A DNA stretch of 64,000 nucleotides, taken from NCBI GenBank assembly GCA_023512835.1, contig CM042091.1:39446107-39510106 (forward strand). Direction: 5' to 3'. The position numbers and the translations under genes are program-made. This DNA comes from Taxillus chinensis (Eukaryota; Streptophyta; Magnoliopsida; Santalales; Loranthaceae). Position 1 is the stretch's first letter. Each line of letters starts with the position of its first letter. A model generated the notes under the pieces. It ran no database searches. It worked only from the letters and a program-made list of their open reading frames with translations, and was not told where the DNA came from. This document shows, in pieces, positions 38,011-49,900 of the stretch.

Positions 38011-38200
38011 TTACTCCGCATGTAAGTTCCTTACTCCGCATGTAAGTTCCTTACTCCGTATGTAAGTTCCTTACTCCGCATGTAAGTTCCTTACTCCGTA
38101 TGTAAGTTCCTTACTCCGCATGTAAGTTCCTTACTCCGTATGTAAGTTCCTTACTCCGCATGTAAGTTCCTTACTCCGTATGTAAGTTCCTTACTCCAGG
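38011..38200. repeat. 20-bp minisatellite in the LTR U3
   Basis: Nine near-perfect units TTACTCCGCATGTAAGTTCC (CGCA and CGTA variants mostly alternate), flanked by degenerate TTACTCCG-N units from about 37900 to 38340. Confidence 0.92.
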
Positions 38201-38694
38201 GCGAGTAATAAGTCCGTTCCTTTACTCCGCATCCTGGTTTCTTTACTCCGCATCTATTTTCCTTACTCCGCACTTATTTTCCTTACTCCGCACTTATCCT
38301 TTAAGTTCTTAGTCCGTAGGATTGTTCCTTATTCCGTATGTATTTGTTACTTGGTTATTTACCAAGTGTTTGACGACACTTAACTCTTGTCCAGGATCGG
38401 GATTATGTATCCTGTCCTTAGCTTTGCTCTCACGAGTGCATCTTTGGATTAGTGACATACCTTCTGCAATGATCAAATAAACACAAAAGATCTCAGATCA
38501 AATTACATAAGGCTTTATCGGCATTATCCAAATTCTAGGTTTGATCCAACAATCTCCCCCATTATGGATATGCCCAAACCCTTTGTAATCTGATCCTGTA
38601 AGCGATGCAAAAGAATATCATACGAGAATACGCAACACAACCAATTTCATTAATCAGCAACTAAATACAAATTAGCCTTAATACTGATTTTTCA

Positions 38695-39374
38695 CTAAGG
38701 TACATAAGGCTTACTATACTTGAAGATCATAGTTCTTGCCTTCTCTCTTAGCTCCATTGTCTTGTTGCATCGTAAAGGTGGAGTGTTGGCTCCAATGTTT
38801 GTCCACAGTTAAGAACGATTTGATGAAATGACAAACAAAGGCTCCGCAGCTATCTCCATCCATTTGTTATGGCACTTGCTTCTTGCCCCGGAATGTCGCC
38901 TTGAGTTTCTCGATCGAACGCAAGGGTGTGATACCCAAATCTTCATATAATCCGGCTTTCTTCACGGCTTCGATTAGTCCGAGACACGAGGTTCCCATTG
39001 ATTCTTCCTAACGAAGTGCTCCACAACCTGATGAGAATCGATGAGAATCATCTCGCTTGGACCGAATCATGAAGACGACCATCATGAAGTGTGGCGACAT
39101 GATCCGGTACGGAATGAGGATGGTTGAGAGAGTTTTCCATGGCTTGCTATCCTCAGCCAGTTCCGTCAATGTAAGTCCGAATTAACTCCACACCGGGAAG
39201 ATAGCCCTCATTCCAACATGGCAGAACTTCAAACAAGTGCCCATCTTCGTAAAGAGATGGAAACGACCTCATCTCCATCTTAGCGACCCTCGAGAAGTTG
39301 TCAATGTCTTCCGTAGTAAAGAGTCCTTTCTCCGAACAAAGAGTCCGAATGTCGGCCGGAGAGAAAGGATACAT
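38695..39374 (-). pseudogene. Ulp1/C48-protease-like ORF of the fold-back copia element
   Basis: FSPADIRTLCSEKGL, FTTEDIDNFSRVAKMEMR and LFEVLPCWNEGYLPG match the plus-strand copy at 3900-4080. The downstream part keeps SPHFMMVVFM (His) and GDSCGAFVCHF (Cys codon on 38846-38848), and ends SKPYVP at the TAG on 38695-38697. Frames change at least twice. Conservation of the catalytic order in two diverged copies suggests that the domain was maintained by the family. Confidence 0.65.
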
Positions 39375-39417
39375 TTCAAAAAGACATCTTCTCTCAGCGA
39401 AGACGCGGCATAGGCTT

Positions 39418-41458
39418 TCATTGCCTTGCGCAAACTTCCATCCGCATCGGACGGGTCAAACTCCGCATAGGATGGGAGGAAGGTATCAGGTGCGGATGAG
39501 GAGGATGGAGGAGGAGCTCGAGGTGCGGTGGAGGAGCTTGGTTGAGAGAAGCGGCTTCGTTTGGGAATTTAAACTCCCCGAAGCACCGAAGTGGCAGGCC
39601 GCTTCTCGGTCCGGGGAAGATGGTTGTGGGGCGAAGGAGTAGACGGATCGGATGACACTTTCTCCCCCGGTTTGGCGAGATCGCCGGGAAGCAACGGGAG
39701 GACGAGCCATCGTATGCGCCAGATCCGCGAAGGAAGTAGATAGTGAATGAACGGAGGTGGCGACAAGATCCATTTTCTCGCTCAATGGAAGTGGAGGAGT
39801 CATTGAGGGCGGAGAGGAGTTGGGCGCCGAGGGCATCAACTTTGGCGGCGATGGCGGAGATTTGGGCGCTTTGAGCGTGGGCATGGCGGTCCAGGTGAGC
39901 GGAAAGCACAAGATCGAGTGGACCGTGCCAAAAGAGGCACGCCCAAGTGCTAACTCGGGAGCTTTGGAGGATTCCCCCAGCGAACAGGGAGCAGGAGTGC
40001 GGTGGGCAGAGGAGTCCGCAGGAGTAGCGGCGGCAGCGAGGAGCATCCGGAGCATCGAGAGGCATCCGGAGCGTCGGAGGCATCCGGAGCATTGGAGGCA
40101 TCCGGAGCAAGAGACCCGCTTTGACCAGGACAAGTCAACCACGGGAATCGCGGCGGCAGGAGAAGAGGGTCCAGCCTTAGCGGTAGAGGGACTTTGGGTA
40201 ACGGGACTGGGCCAGAGGGTGTAGGGAACGACACATCGGGAATGGCGGCCGGCGTAAGAAAGCCGTGGTCCAGATTCCGGATGATCATAGTCTCCGGGGA
40301 TTGGGTATTGCGGGTGTAAAACACCCGGAGATCGGTGTCGGGAATGGAAGAGGTGTGGGCTAGGCTGAAACGGAGCCAGAGGTCCGTTAAGGTGACGGCG
40401 GAGAGATGGTCAAGGTAATCTCGGGGTTGAGGTAGAGGAGGCAAGGGGGCTTCCCGAGAAGCAGCCGGGACATCGCGGTGGCGACGGCAACGGTATATCA
40501 ACCGCAGCAGCTATAGCGGATGTGGAGGGAGTGGGGATATCAGCAGCAGAGGGGGCTGAGGAAACAGCTTTAGACGCACTGCGCTGAGAGGGCCCCGCAA
40601 CCTCGGACGGTTCAGCACGGACGCTTGGCTGGGAGGCCCGTGAGTGGGAGGGCGCAGACAACGGACCGACTTGGGAGGATCGGTGTGCAGAACCGACCTC
40701 GTGGGCTTGGGCTGTCGGAGGGGTCACCACAGGCCGCCTTGTTGTTCCGGGGCAGGGAGAACGCGGAGTGCTACATTGGGTCGGCGAGCGGTCATGCTCC
40801 CGTCCGGCGTAAGATGACGAAGGTAAAGAGCCGAGGGAAACGAGACACCATCAACTTGGGCGAAATGGTCCGGACGAAGATGACGGAAGACCATGCTGAG
40901 GATGCGCCCGAAGGAATGGTTTTTGAGACCATTTTGTAGCAAACGAAATACGAACATCCCCCAATCCATTGGAAGACCTTCAAAGACGCCGTACATGGCC
41001 AGTAGAAGATCGTACGGAACTGAGTCCAGGGCGGATGTGCGAGCTAGTAGGCATCGACTTAGAATAGTCGCCATACATCGATAGCGACCTTGGAAGGATT
41101 TCACCTTGTATTCCTTCCCTTTGGTCGTGCACCCCATAGAAGCCGCCATCGGTTCGGCATCCGGACGTTGTGGTTCACCAAGAGGAAGGTGAAGAGCGGC
41201 GCGGAGAACGACTGGAGTGATGATGATGGATTCACCGCGGACATGAGAGGTTATGGAATCGGTGGTGCAATGAATCCGTTGGTAATACTCAAGAATGTCA
41301 TCGATAAAAAGATCGATGGGATTGGAGACCAGGTTGAGTATGTGCGAGGCTTCAAGAAGAGGGCGAAGCTGGTGAAACCAATCCGGAGGATCAGAGACAG
41401 CATTCCAATCAACGAGATGGCCAGGATTGACGCCGGAAAGAAAGATTCTGGGTGCCAT
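39418..41458 (-). pseudogene. Sirevirus envelope-like ORF of the fold-back element
   Basis: The N-terminal 244 codons (41458-40724) are open: MAPRIFLSGVNPGHLVDW, HILNLVSNPIDLFIDDILEY, GRYRCMATILSRCLLA, GLPMDWGMFVFRLLQ. This resembles the putative plant transposon protein domain. The rest is a Ser/Pro/Ala-rich region in shifting frames with repeated Ala-Pro-Asp-Ala-Ser units (about 40040-40105) and a coiled-coil-like part (AKVDALGAQLLSALND). Same gene order as the copy at 1914-3640. Confidence 0.65.
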
Positions 41459-41459
41459 T

Positions 41460-42985
41460 GCAGATTTGATGGGAAGGAAAAGAGGAAAGGTGAGGTCTTG
41501 ACAGTAGAAGGAGCAACGAGAGGGTTAGGGATTTGAAATGAGCAATACTCGTGCTTCGCAGGAATAATCGGAACATATAAGACCGAGTCCGCAAATGTCG
41601 CCGGGTCTAGGAATGTGGGAGTGAGGTGGGGACCCGCGCGACATGTTGATGTCATTTGTCTGGATATCGAGGCGTCTCCGAATAAAACGATGTCGTGGAG
41701 ACCGCATGACCAAGTAGAGATTACAACTGGTTGCCATCCAGGAGAAGTGTGTGTGCAACCCGAGATAGGCATTTAATGAATCATCATTATTCCTCCTCAA
41801 AAGCATGCGACATAAGAGTATACGTGGATTGTCACAATTGAACAAAGTCGAGTCCGGAGGAAAGAGCCGACACTCATCCGGAGTTAATAATATTCGTGAA
41901 AGAGTATCCAGGATGAATAATAGACCTCGTCCAGTCATAAACGAGTTTGGTGAGTATGTAGAGTAGATCCCTTTGCGGTCAATAAGTCGAAGAGAAGAGA
42001 AGTACCACAACACTTCAAATCCGAGACTATGGACTGGATTTATCAATATGGTTGCAAAGAAAATCTGAACCTGTAGCTAAATAAAGATATACGGAAAATA
42101 CAAAAGGCTGAACAGGCAAGGATTAGTACGGATTGGAGAAGATAATCAGTGAAAAACAACATAATCCGAACTAATAAGAAACAGAACTCATGCATGGCAA
42201 GGAATGTAGTAGACGTACGCAATGTGAAAGTGATCAATATTACTTGAGTCAGGGCATATGTCGGATAAGCAATACACGTTCATATAGGTCAACATAAGGA
42301 AACCGTCTTGCCTGAAGCAGTAGCTAAGATTAATTAAAGATCATATGATTTGGCTTCATTAGGATTCATGAGTGTGTAATGATAAGGTGAACACATGTCA
42401 AAAGAATGCGAGATGATTAGTCGATTAAAATGCATGGTTGAAGAAAGAAAATACATCCACACATGCCACTTTTCCGATTTAAAACAAGATGTCCATCGGA
42501 TCCAGGAAGTAACGGCGTAGAGGAGGGAGAATCCGAGACATATTAGGGGTTCATTGCTGCTCCCCCGTAGATCATTTAATCCTCTCAATGAAAAGCTCCC
42601 CCTCGGATAGGCATCAAGGAAAAAGGTCATGAGACATATACGGGGGGTATTCTTGAATAAAATATAAAGCATTTTCTCCCCCGTAGATTGTGCAATCCTC
42701 TCGGTTGACCGTTCCAATTTGTAGTTCAGCACTGTCTATCTTATTAGAAAACTATACTTCAGAAGCTGATCAAAATGCGTTTGTGTATTCATCCACCAGG
42801 CATTCCAAGCTAGCCCATTTCACTTCTTCAACTATGCACGTTAATAGAGTAATCTAAATGAACATGCTTTGGTCATGTGGTGATTAATGGATGTGAAGAT
42901 CATGAATCCGACTGAGGTAAATCATATAAACTGTAATTATGTTAGCTTTAAACGACTTCAGTCGGGAAACGCAAGCATCCTCCCA
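41460..42985 (-). other. Post-pol region with polypurine-like motifs (fold-back element)
   Basis: Homologous to about 430-1900 on the plus strand. Minus-strand motifs GAGAGGATTGCACAATCTAC followed by GGGGGAG (about 42700-42670) and a second diverged unit (about 42590-42545) parallel those at 732-885. No ORF is conserved between the two copies. Confidence 0.6.
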
Positions 42986-43200
42986 TGTGAGTTTATTGTT
43001 GTAAACAGAGTGTAAGAGAGTGTTTGCTTCTATTTTGTTGTAATCACCTTGTGATAATAAAACAAAATACTTCCACTATCTGGTTATCTTCCGCAGTGAT
43101 TCTATCACTTAAACTAGATAAGTCTTTGTGTCTCAAGAGAAAAGAAAGAGTTCGAATAAGAGCCTATTCACCCCCCCCTTTAGGCTCCAAGGGACCATCA
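42986..43200. repeat. Terminal inverted repeat, right arm (inverted U5 copy)
   Basis: 215 bp joined directly to internal sequence CATGGGAGGATGCTTGCG (minus strand), which corresponds to about 436 in the first copy. The junction shows 5-nt microhomology: TGTGA at 42986-42990 is complementary to TCACA at 37527-37531. Confidence 0.92.
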
Positions 43201-43205
43201 GTTCC
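43201..43205. other. Target-site duplication GTTCC, right copy
   Basis: GTTCC follows the element end ACCATCA at 43200. The same pentamer precedes the element at 37309-37313. Deleting the insert and one copy restores an open Ulp1 exon. Confidence 0.9.
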
Positions 43206-44790
43206 ATATGATTCTACAATATCTTTCATGTACCACAACACATAGTACCCACATTTAATAGACCCGGGTTGTGTAGGGCACTATAGTTACAAGAATTTGG
43301 AGTTATAAATATATACAACTACAAATTTTGAGTGATATAGATAAAGAAATCATAACTATTACCTTTACTGTCTCGAATGTAGGTAACTTCTTTGTGGACT
43401 TAAAATTGAAACTGTAATCTAAACTTTTAAATGCACTGCATATATGAAAGATCATTAGTAATACACATCATGTGTAAATTTTACAATGAAGAGAAGGGAC
43501 ATTTTAATTAGACACACAATTTTAAAGTTGCCAATAGGTGTGTGTCAATAGCATTGGCTAGTGGATCAAAATACCACAAATGCTGCTTCTTTGGATGAAC
43601 TACAGCCAACACCCAATGGTAGCTGCATCACAATAAATATAATTGCTACATAAAGATCCGTAATAAAACATTCAACATAACATCAATCACAAAATTGCAA
43701 ATCTTACCCTATGTTATATGGGTACAAAAAAATGCAATCCCCTTTTGAACTCGCCGACGTATCCATATTGTAATACAAAATATCAGAATTACTCATCGCA
43801 GGATTTCCAAGTGTTCCTGCTGGTTCTGCAAATCTAATTGAGCTTTCCACTCCTAGATCTTTCATCCGATTGAATAGGACACTGCATAAACATATAAATA
43901 TAAAATGGAGTACCACTAACATATTATAGTTGAAGTACCCGTAAGAGTATTATACTAATGCAACTAACAAATTCTTACACTCACCACATATATACTTTCA
44001 TTAGACTGCACCCAATTTCCTCTAAATTAATTAAATACAGGAACTCATCTTTGAAAAGTGGAATCTCATCCACTGTTTTTGAAAGAGGATCATTGCTTTG
44101 AAAAGCGTTTCCATCAACTGCAATAAGAACTGGAGCTTCAAAGTCATCTCTTGTAGCTTTCTCAACAAGTAGGGTGAAGTCCAACATCAATTTTTTTAGA
44201 TTATCATCCTTTGAGGGTGCCTTCACCTATTCATTAAACAAAAAAATAGCCTTATTACTAATCATTGTAATGAAAGTGTATGCTTACATTACATTAGGTT
44301 AATTGAGATAACTAACCTTGGGGTCCTTTAACACAATACGATCCTTCAAAATAACTAGCTTTCTCGGCCATGAAACAAATCCTCCAACTGCTTTAGAAAG
44401 ATTGTCGGCGTCTACATTTGACACAGGAAGTGGCTCCTCTCCACACTCATCATTTATAAGACCAAGGACTGATACACGAACATTTCCCTCGGCTTGTGCT
44501 ACGCCATGAAGGATGTTGGCATCTCCCAGCTCATAGACATATCCCCGTGCTACAACTCTCTCAATTGTAGGGTTTGCTAATTGACAAGGTCGAGCATTTG
44601 GCTATCAATTCAATAAATTTTTCAACATATTCATTAGTAAATTGCTTTTGTTTTACAATGTAAGAAAATATGAAATTATATGTTTACCATGTCATCTGGT
44701 GGCCATACATCATAAACATCATTTTTTTTCATTTATCTCGCATTAAAAATATAAATTATTTAATAATGTGTCCACAATGAAAGGTAATTT

Positions 44791-45210
44791 AACATATTGT
44801 AAAACTACTTCACCCTAGTAATAAACAAGACAACACCTTATTCATAGTAGACGATGGTGAGGAATGGATTGCCTTTTTCCCAGCTCCCGTATCGTGTGGG
44901 CCACTTGTCTCATCCTATAATATACAACATATTAAGAAACTATCAATTAAGTGCAAATAGAACTCTATATTGTCATCCAACAATACACAACACCATATTT
45001 AACATGTTGTAAAACTGCTTCACCTTAGTAATAAACAAGACAAGACCTTATTCATTGTAGACAATGGTGAGGAATGGATTGCCTTTTTCCCAGCTCCCGT
45101 ATCGTGTGGGCCACTTGTCTCATCCTATAATACACAACATATTAAGAAACTATCAATTAAGTGCAAACATAACTCTATATTGTCATCCAACAATACACAA
45201 CACCATATTT
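44791..45210. repeat. 210-bp tandem duplication covering a CACTA exon
   Basis: 44791-45000 and 45001-45210 align with a constant 210-bp offset and few differences. Each contains a minus-strand exon reading DETSGPHDTGAGKKAIHSS with its flanking splice signals. 210 is a multiple of three, so splicing both copies would keep phase. Confidence 0.85.
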
Positions 45211-46976
45211 GCAAGAAGTATTGAAATTGGAAGAAAATATATACAAACGTACAAATATACCTGTGTCCCCATGGCTAAGTTAACAATGCTACCCTTCATA
45301 CTATTGGAACCCTTCCTCTCACCAGGGGAGAATGATGGGGATAATTGTGGGACTTCTAGCCCATGATGGCTAATGACAGCAGCCATCGTCTTCACATACT
45401 TCGTTAGTTCATCTATCATCTTCACATACTTTGTTAATTCATTTATCTTCGTATGTGCAGATTCACATGAATGACATTTTCGGTAAGGGAAAGACTTGAA
45501 GTATTGGGTTGGACTGACCAACACACCAACACCCCGCACTCGGCCCCAACGCTCTTCTGTTCCTAACGCCTGAGTCAAGACATCATTACTCCCTTCAACA
45601 GTCAAAGTGCCACTTTCAACTTCAGCAGCTACTTTGTCCTGAAAAAAAAAACCATTTCTCATTTAATATATAACTCATTTAATCGGATTTTCATATGTAC
45701 ATACATGTATAAGCAATAACTATTTATTCATATCACACATGCATGGTATGTGAAAATGTCATAAAATTTAACATAAATATAAACTTCACTCACAATTTTC
45801 TCCACTTGCTCCCTAACTTTGTCATTATTATATGATCCACTTTTATCTTGTCTGCCCCTATTCCACAATGTATGCCTCTCAATGGATTCAGTCGTATGTC
45901 GCTCTTGTTGCTGATAGACAAAACAATGAACAAATCTGATGAGTAGTGTACATAGAAGTAATCAACCAAAGTAAAACTCTTATTATATTTCTTTTACTTA
46001 CTATTTCTTCCTCCAAACCAGCATATCCTTTTCTAGCAATTCTATGATTGTAAATATTTTTAGCACGACTACCTTGCATTAGTTTGCGCACTTGTTGAAA
46101 AAAACATTTTACATTACAATATTAATAACTATTTGAAAAGCCAACACACGAATCAATTAATTGGGGGAATAACATCTTACATTCGAGGATTTACTTGTTC
46201 TTTCTTTGACGAAATAAGTCCACTGATCCTGGCTGATGGTAGACCAAACCTCAGGTGCTTCTTTCTGTATGTTTTGTGGACATTTAACATAGGGCAATAT
46301 GTATTGAGTATACAACTTATGCTTGAAATCACGGAATCGAAGACCAACTTTTCTGAGGAGCTTCTTTTGCCATCCTTTAAATTTATCACAACAATAATTC
46401 TCCTGCACATCGTATGTTAATGAAACAAGTTGTCAAATTTTCATAAACATATACATAAGTATGACAAAATATCATATTGTAAAACATTATATAAAATCAA
46501 ATAACCTTTATCACGTCTATAATTTTATCCTTTACGCTTTGTGGCACATGTTTCCAAGTTTTACAGCTAATTGGGACATGAGTACGACATATCTTTCTAA
46601 CATCAGTAGATGTCAATACTCGCGATGGCCCTATTAGTTGTCCTTTGATGTTAAAATTGAGTTCATGTTTTGCTTTCTTTCCTTTTCCTGTACCGATTGT
46701 GAGGCTTGTCTTTTCCCTCTTTCTCTTTTTTTCTTGTTTCTTTGAAAGATTGTCATTATTTTCACTGCTTTTTTGGTCATCAATTTGATCCATGTACCTA
46801 CAAAAAATATAGACGTAAAAATGAAGCTTCCATGTCAGTTGCAGATAAATAAATAATGAATATTAATAAAAAAAATCAATCATACACAATGCCTACCTTA
46901 ACAAGTTGTATTATTGTTATTAATATTAACAATAATACATAGTAATAAAAAGTTTGATTTTCATATCAAGAGCCTT

Positions 46977-49900
46977 TTAAGCATCCACCCATTCCCTTTC
47001 AACTCCATCTCTTAACAACATCAACCCATTTTGGTCAATTCTTTCAATATATTCATCATCTGGCAATACTTGGCTTACATCAATACGATCCACACAAACA
47101 TCACTAACATCCTCTTCTTCTAGTTCTTCGTTAAGGTAATCTCTTTGTGGTGCTGCAAGAACTACTGACCAAGTCAAATCTAACTGATCTTGTACATAAA
47201 AAACCTGCTTAGCTTGGGAAGCCAAAATAAAAGGCTCATTTTTATGACCAATTCTACCAAGTTGAACTAATGTAAAACCAAGATCATCTACTTTAATCCC
47301 ATTATTACTGTCAACCCAATCAACTTAAAGATAGGAATTTTGAACATGTGATAATTGAGCAACCATATCTCTTTAATAACACCATAGTAGGTAGTCTTTG
47401 CGACCACTGGATTGTTATCTCGAGCACTTGCAACATGCAATGCAGTGGCAACTAAGCTAACACCACTGTTCTGATTGACTCGCATCCCATCACGTTCTTT
47501 AGTATGATAACGATAGCCTTTAATGATATAACCAAGAACTTTTAACACTTCATCAGATGGGCCATATGCTATCCACTCCAAATCCCGGCCTACTTTATGA
47601 CCATGGCTTAAGAGGTCATCGATTTGCAAAACGTGTATGGTTAAAACAAGCAAAGTACTGAAGTTTAAAACACAAAACAAGAAAACCTTGCTACAGATGT
47701 ACCTTCTTACGAATCCAACCAATGAATGTGCGGTGGTGCTCTTCTTGAATCCATTTAGGCAACTTCGCTTCTCGAGGATGAAGCTTTTTCAAATCCTGAA
47801 TGTGCTCCCTATCAAGTTGTTTGGATATTGAAGTTTAATAACACATGGTTAAGCTTTTGCATCAAATTTATAAACGAATGTCAAAAAACTTAAGTACAAA
47901 TAACTCACATAATATAAGGTTGCATGGCATCCGTATTCTCTAACACATATCGGTGTGCCTGTTCCCATTCAATTTTATTAACCTTGACAACCTTCCCACT
48001 TGTTATTGCTCGTCTAGTGTAAAATTCACCATCTATGAAGTTTCGATTTCTTGTAACACCGATTGCATCTAAATCAAAGAAGTATTCGGTGCAAAATTCA
48101 ACGACTTCTTTAGCAATATAACATTCTGCGATACAACCCTCTGGATGGGTTTGATTGCGAACATACCCTTTCAACACTTTCATATACCTCTCAAATGGAT
48201 ACATCCATCGAAATTGCACAGGTCCACAAAGTTGCACCTCTCGAACCAAATGTACAGTCAAGTGAATCATAACATCGAAAAAAGATGGTGGAAATTTTTT
48301 TTCCAACACACACAGTGTTAAGACAAGTTGCTTCTGAATTACAGGCAATAGAGAGACATCTACAACTTTGCTACAAATATTCTTAAAGAACAAACAAAAT
48401 CTTGCAATTGCATGCCTCACATTCTTTGGCAAAACATTTCGAATAGCCACAAGCAATAACTGTTGCATTAAAACATGACAGTCATGGGATTTCATCCCTT
48501 GGAGTTTTAATTCCTTCATTGATACAAGATTCCTTATGTTTGAAGAGAATCCGTCTGGTACCTTAAGTTCCAACAATGTTTTGCATATCATCTTCTTTTC
48601 CTCCCTGGATAGTGTATAGCTAGTGGGAGGTAAGTATATGTGTTCACCCCTCTTCTCCGGTTTAAGTTCTTCTTTCTTCAGTAGCTTAACCCAATCCCAA
48701 CGAGCATTTTCTCCATCCTTGGTCTTGTTTGGAATGTTGAGTAATGTACCAACTATACTATCACAAACATTCTTCTCAATATGCATAACATCCAAGTTGT
48801 GGCGAACGTAAAGATGTTTCCAATATTCAAGTTCAAAGAACGTAGACTTCTTGTTCCAACATTTGGTTACTTCATTGTCCTTAACTTTCTTTCTCATTTT
48901 CTTATCCCCCCATACATATTTTATCCCTTCAACCTTTCGCAGTGTTTGAATCCCATTTAAGATAACAAGCTTTTTCCTAACATTATGCTTACCAGAAAAA
49001 CCCTATTTTCGTTTGCGATACTCATGTTCAGTAGGTAGAAACCTTTGATGCCCAACATATGCAATCTTACGACCACATTTCAATCTGATGGAATAAGTAT
49101 CTTCCCCACATATTGGACAAGCTTTATAGCCCTTAACACAACAACCACTCAAATTTCCATAAGCTGGAAAGTCATTGATTGTCCACAACAATACAGACTT
49201 TTAGAGTGAAAATTTGTTTTGCATATGCATCATAGACTTCGACACGGACATCCCATAACAGTTTCAAATTATCAAGTAATGGAGCCAAGTAAACATCTAT
49301 ATCAATTCCGGGTTGCTTTGGACCTGAAATTAATAGAGTCAGCATCATAAATTTTCGTTTCATGCATAACCAAGGTGGAAGGTTATATGTCATTAGTATG
49401 ACAGGCCAACAACTGTAAGGAGTGTTATATGAACTGTGGGGGTTAATTCCATCAGCCGAAAGAGCCAAGCGCAAATTTCGTGGATCCATGCCAAACGTGG
49501 CCGTTCAGGTCTACAAACTTCCAGGATGCCGAGTCCGCTAGGTGTCACGATTGTCCATCTACTTTTCGGTCTTTTGAATGCCATATCAAGTGTCTTGCTA
49601 TTTCTGCGATCTGAAACATCCTTCTAAACCTTGGTATGGGCGGAAAATACCATAATACTTTTGAAGGTACTCCATCCCTTTTACCATCCTTCCATCAAGA
49701 CGTATGACATTGAGGATATTCAGAGGCATCAACAAACTCCTATCGATACAATATGTAGTCATTCGAACAAGTATGTATCTTTTCATAATTCAATCCCAAT
49801 GATTTCAATGTCTTCTTCGCCTTATAAACCGATGTAGGCAACTCATTATTATCTGGTAACATTGTTGCTAACAGTTGCACCAAATCGGTAAAACTCTTAT

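Larger units (their letters stand above)
37314..38551 (-). repeat. LTR of the fold-back copia element
   Basis: Starts TGTTGGATCAAACC at 38551, directly after a GGGGGAGAT polypurine tract, and ends CTCCAAGGGACCATCA at 37314; 1,238 bp. The U3 part holds a 20-bp minisatellite. Confidence 0.8.
37314..43200 (-). mobile_element. Sirevirus-like copia derivative with inverted U5 ends (fold-back structure)
   Basis: Minus-strand order: inverted LTR end (43200-42986), post-pol region with polypurine motifs (42985-41460), envelope-like ORF (41458-39418), Ulp1-like ORF (39374-38695), polypurine tract GGGGGAGAT (about 38560-38553), then LTR (38551-37314). gag and pol are absent. Ends are TG...CA with a 5-bp duplication. 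The terminal repeats are inverted, not direct, and differ from each other at one base plus G-run length (11 against 8). The related element at 1-4551 has no such repeat where homology begins (about 430). Both termini are therefore the U5 end of one LTR. Confidence 0.85.
37114..46793 (-). pseudogene. CACTA second gene: Transposase_24 (Ptta/En/Spm) plus Ulp1/C48 domain, split by insertion
   Basis: Starts MDQIDDQKSSENN (46793) with a basic KKRKREK stretch, then KTWKHVPQSVKDKI, GLRFRDFKHKLYTQYILPY and YFVKERTSKSS, which mark the plant Ptta/En/Spm transposase family. Further exons include 45183-45662. The C-terminal Ulp1 module is spliced: HWVLAVVHPKKQHLWYFDPL (about 43520-43620, catalytic His and Asp), a short exon at about 43375-43445, then CPTQPGSIKCGYYVLWYMKD (43280 onward, Gln and Cys). 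That exon is split at 43201 and resumes at 37308, ending 37293; the last exon is 37197-37114. Before the insertion the module looked intact. It was probably a SUMO-type protease domain of the element. Confidence 0.75.

Noticed and set aside
38011..38200. CRISPR-like array
   Set aside because: Direct 20-bp repeats without unique spacers, in a plant LTR.
37314..43200. A DNA transposon with 215-bp terminal inverted repeats (Mutator-like carrying Ulp1)
   Set aside because: The target duplication is 5 bp, ends are TG...CA, and a polypurine tract plus a copia-type LTR start lie inside; Mutator-like elements duplicate about 9 bp.
37314..43200. A solo LTR of 5.9 kb
   Set aside because: It contains post-pol polypurine motifs, ORFs and a second LTR start at 38551, and there are no direct repeats.
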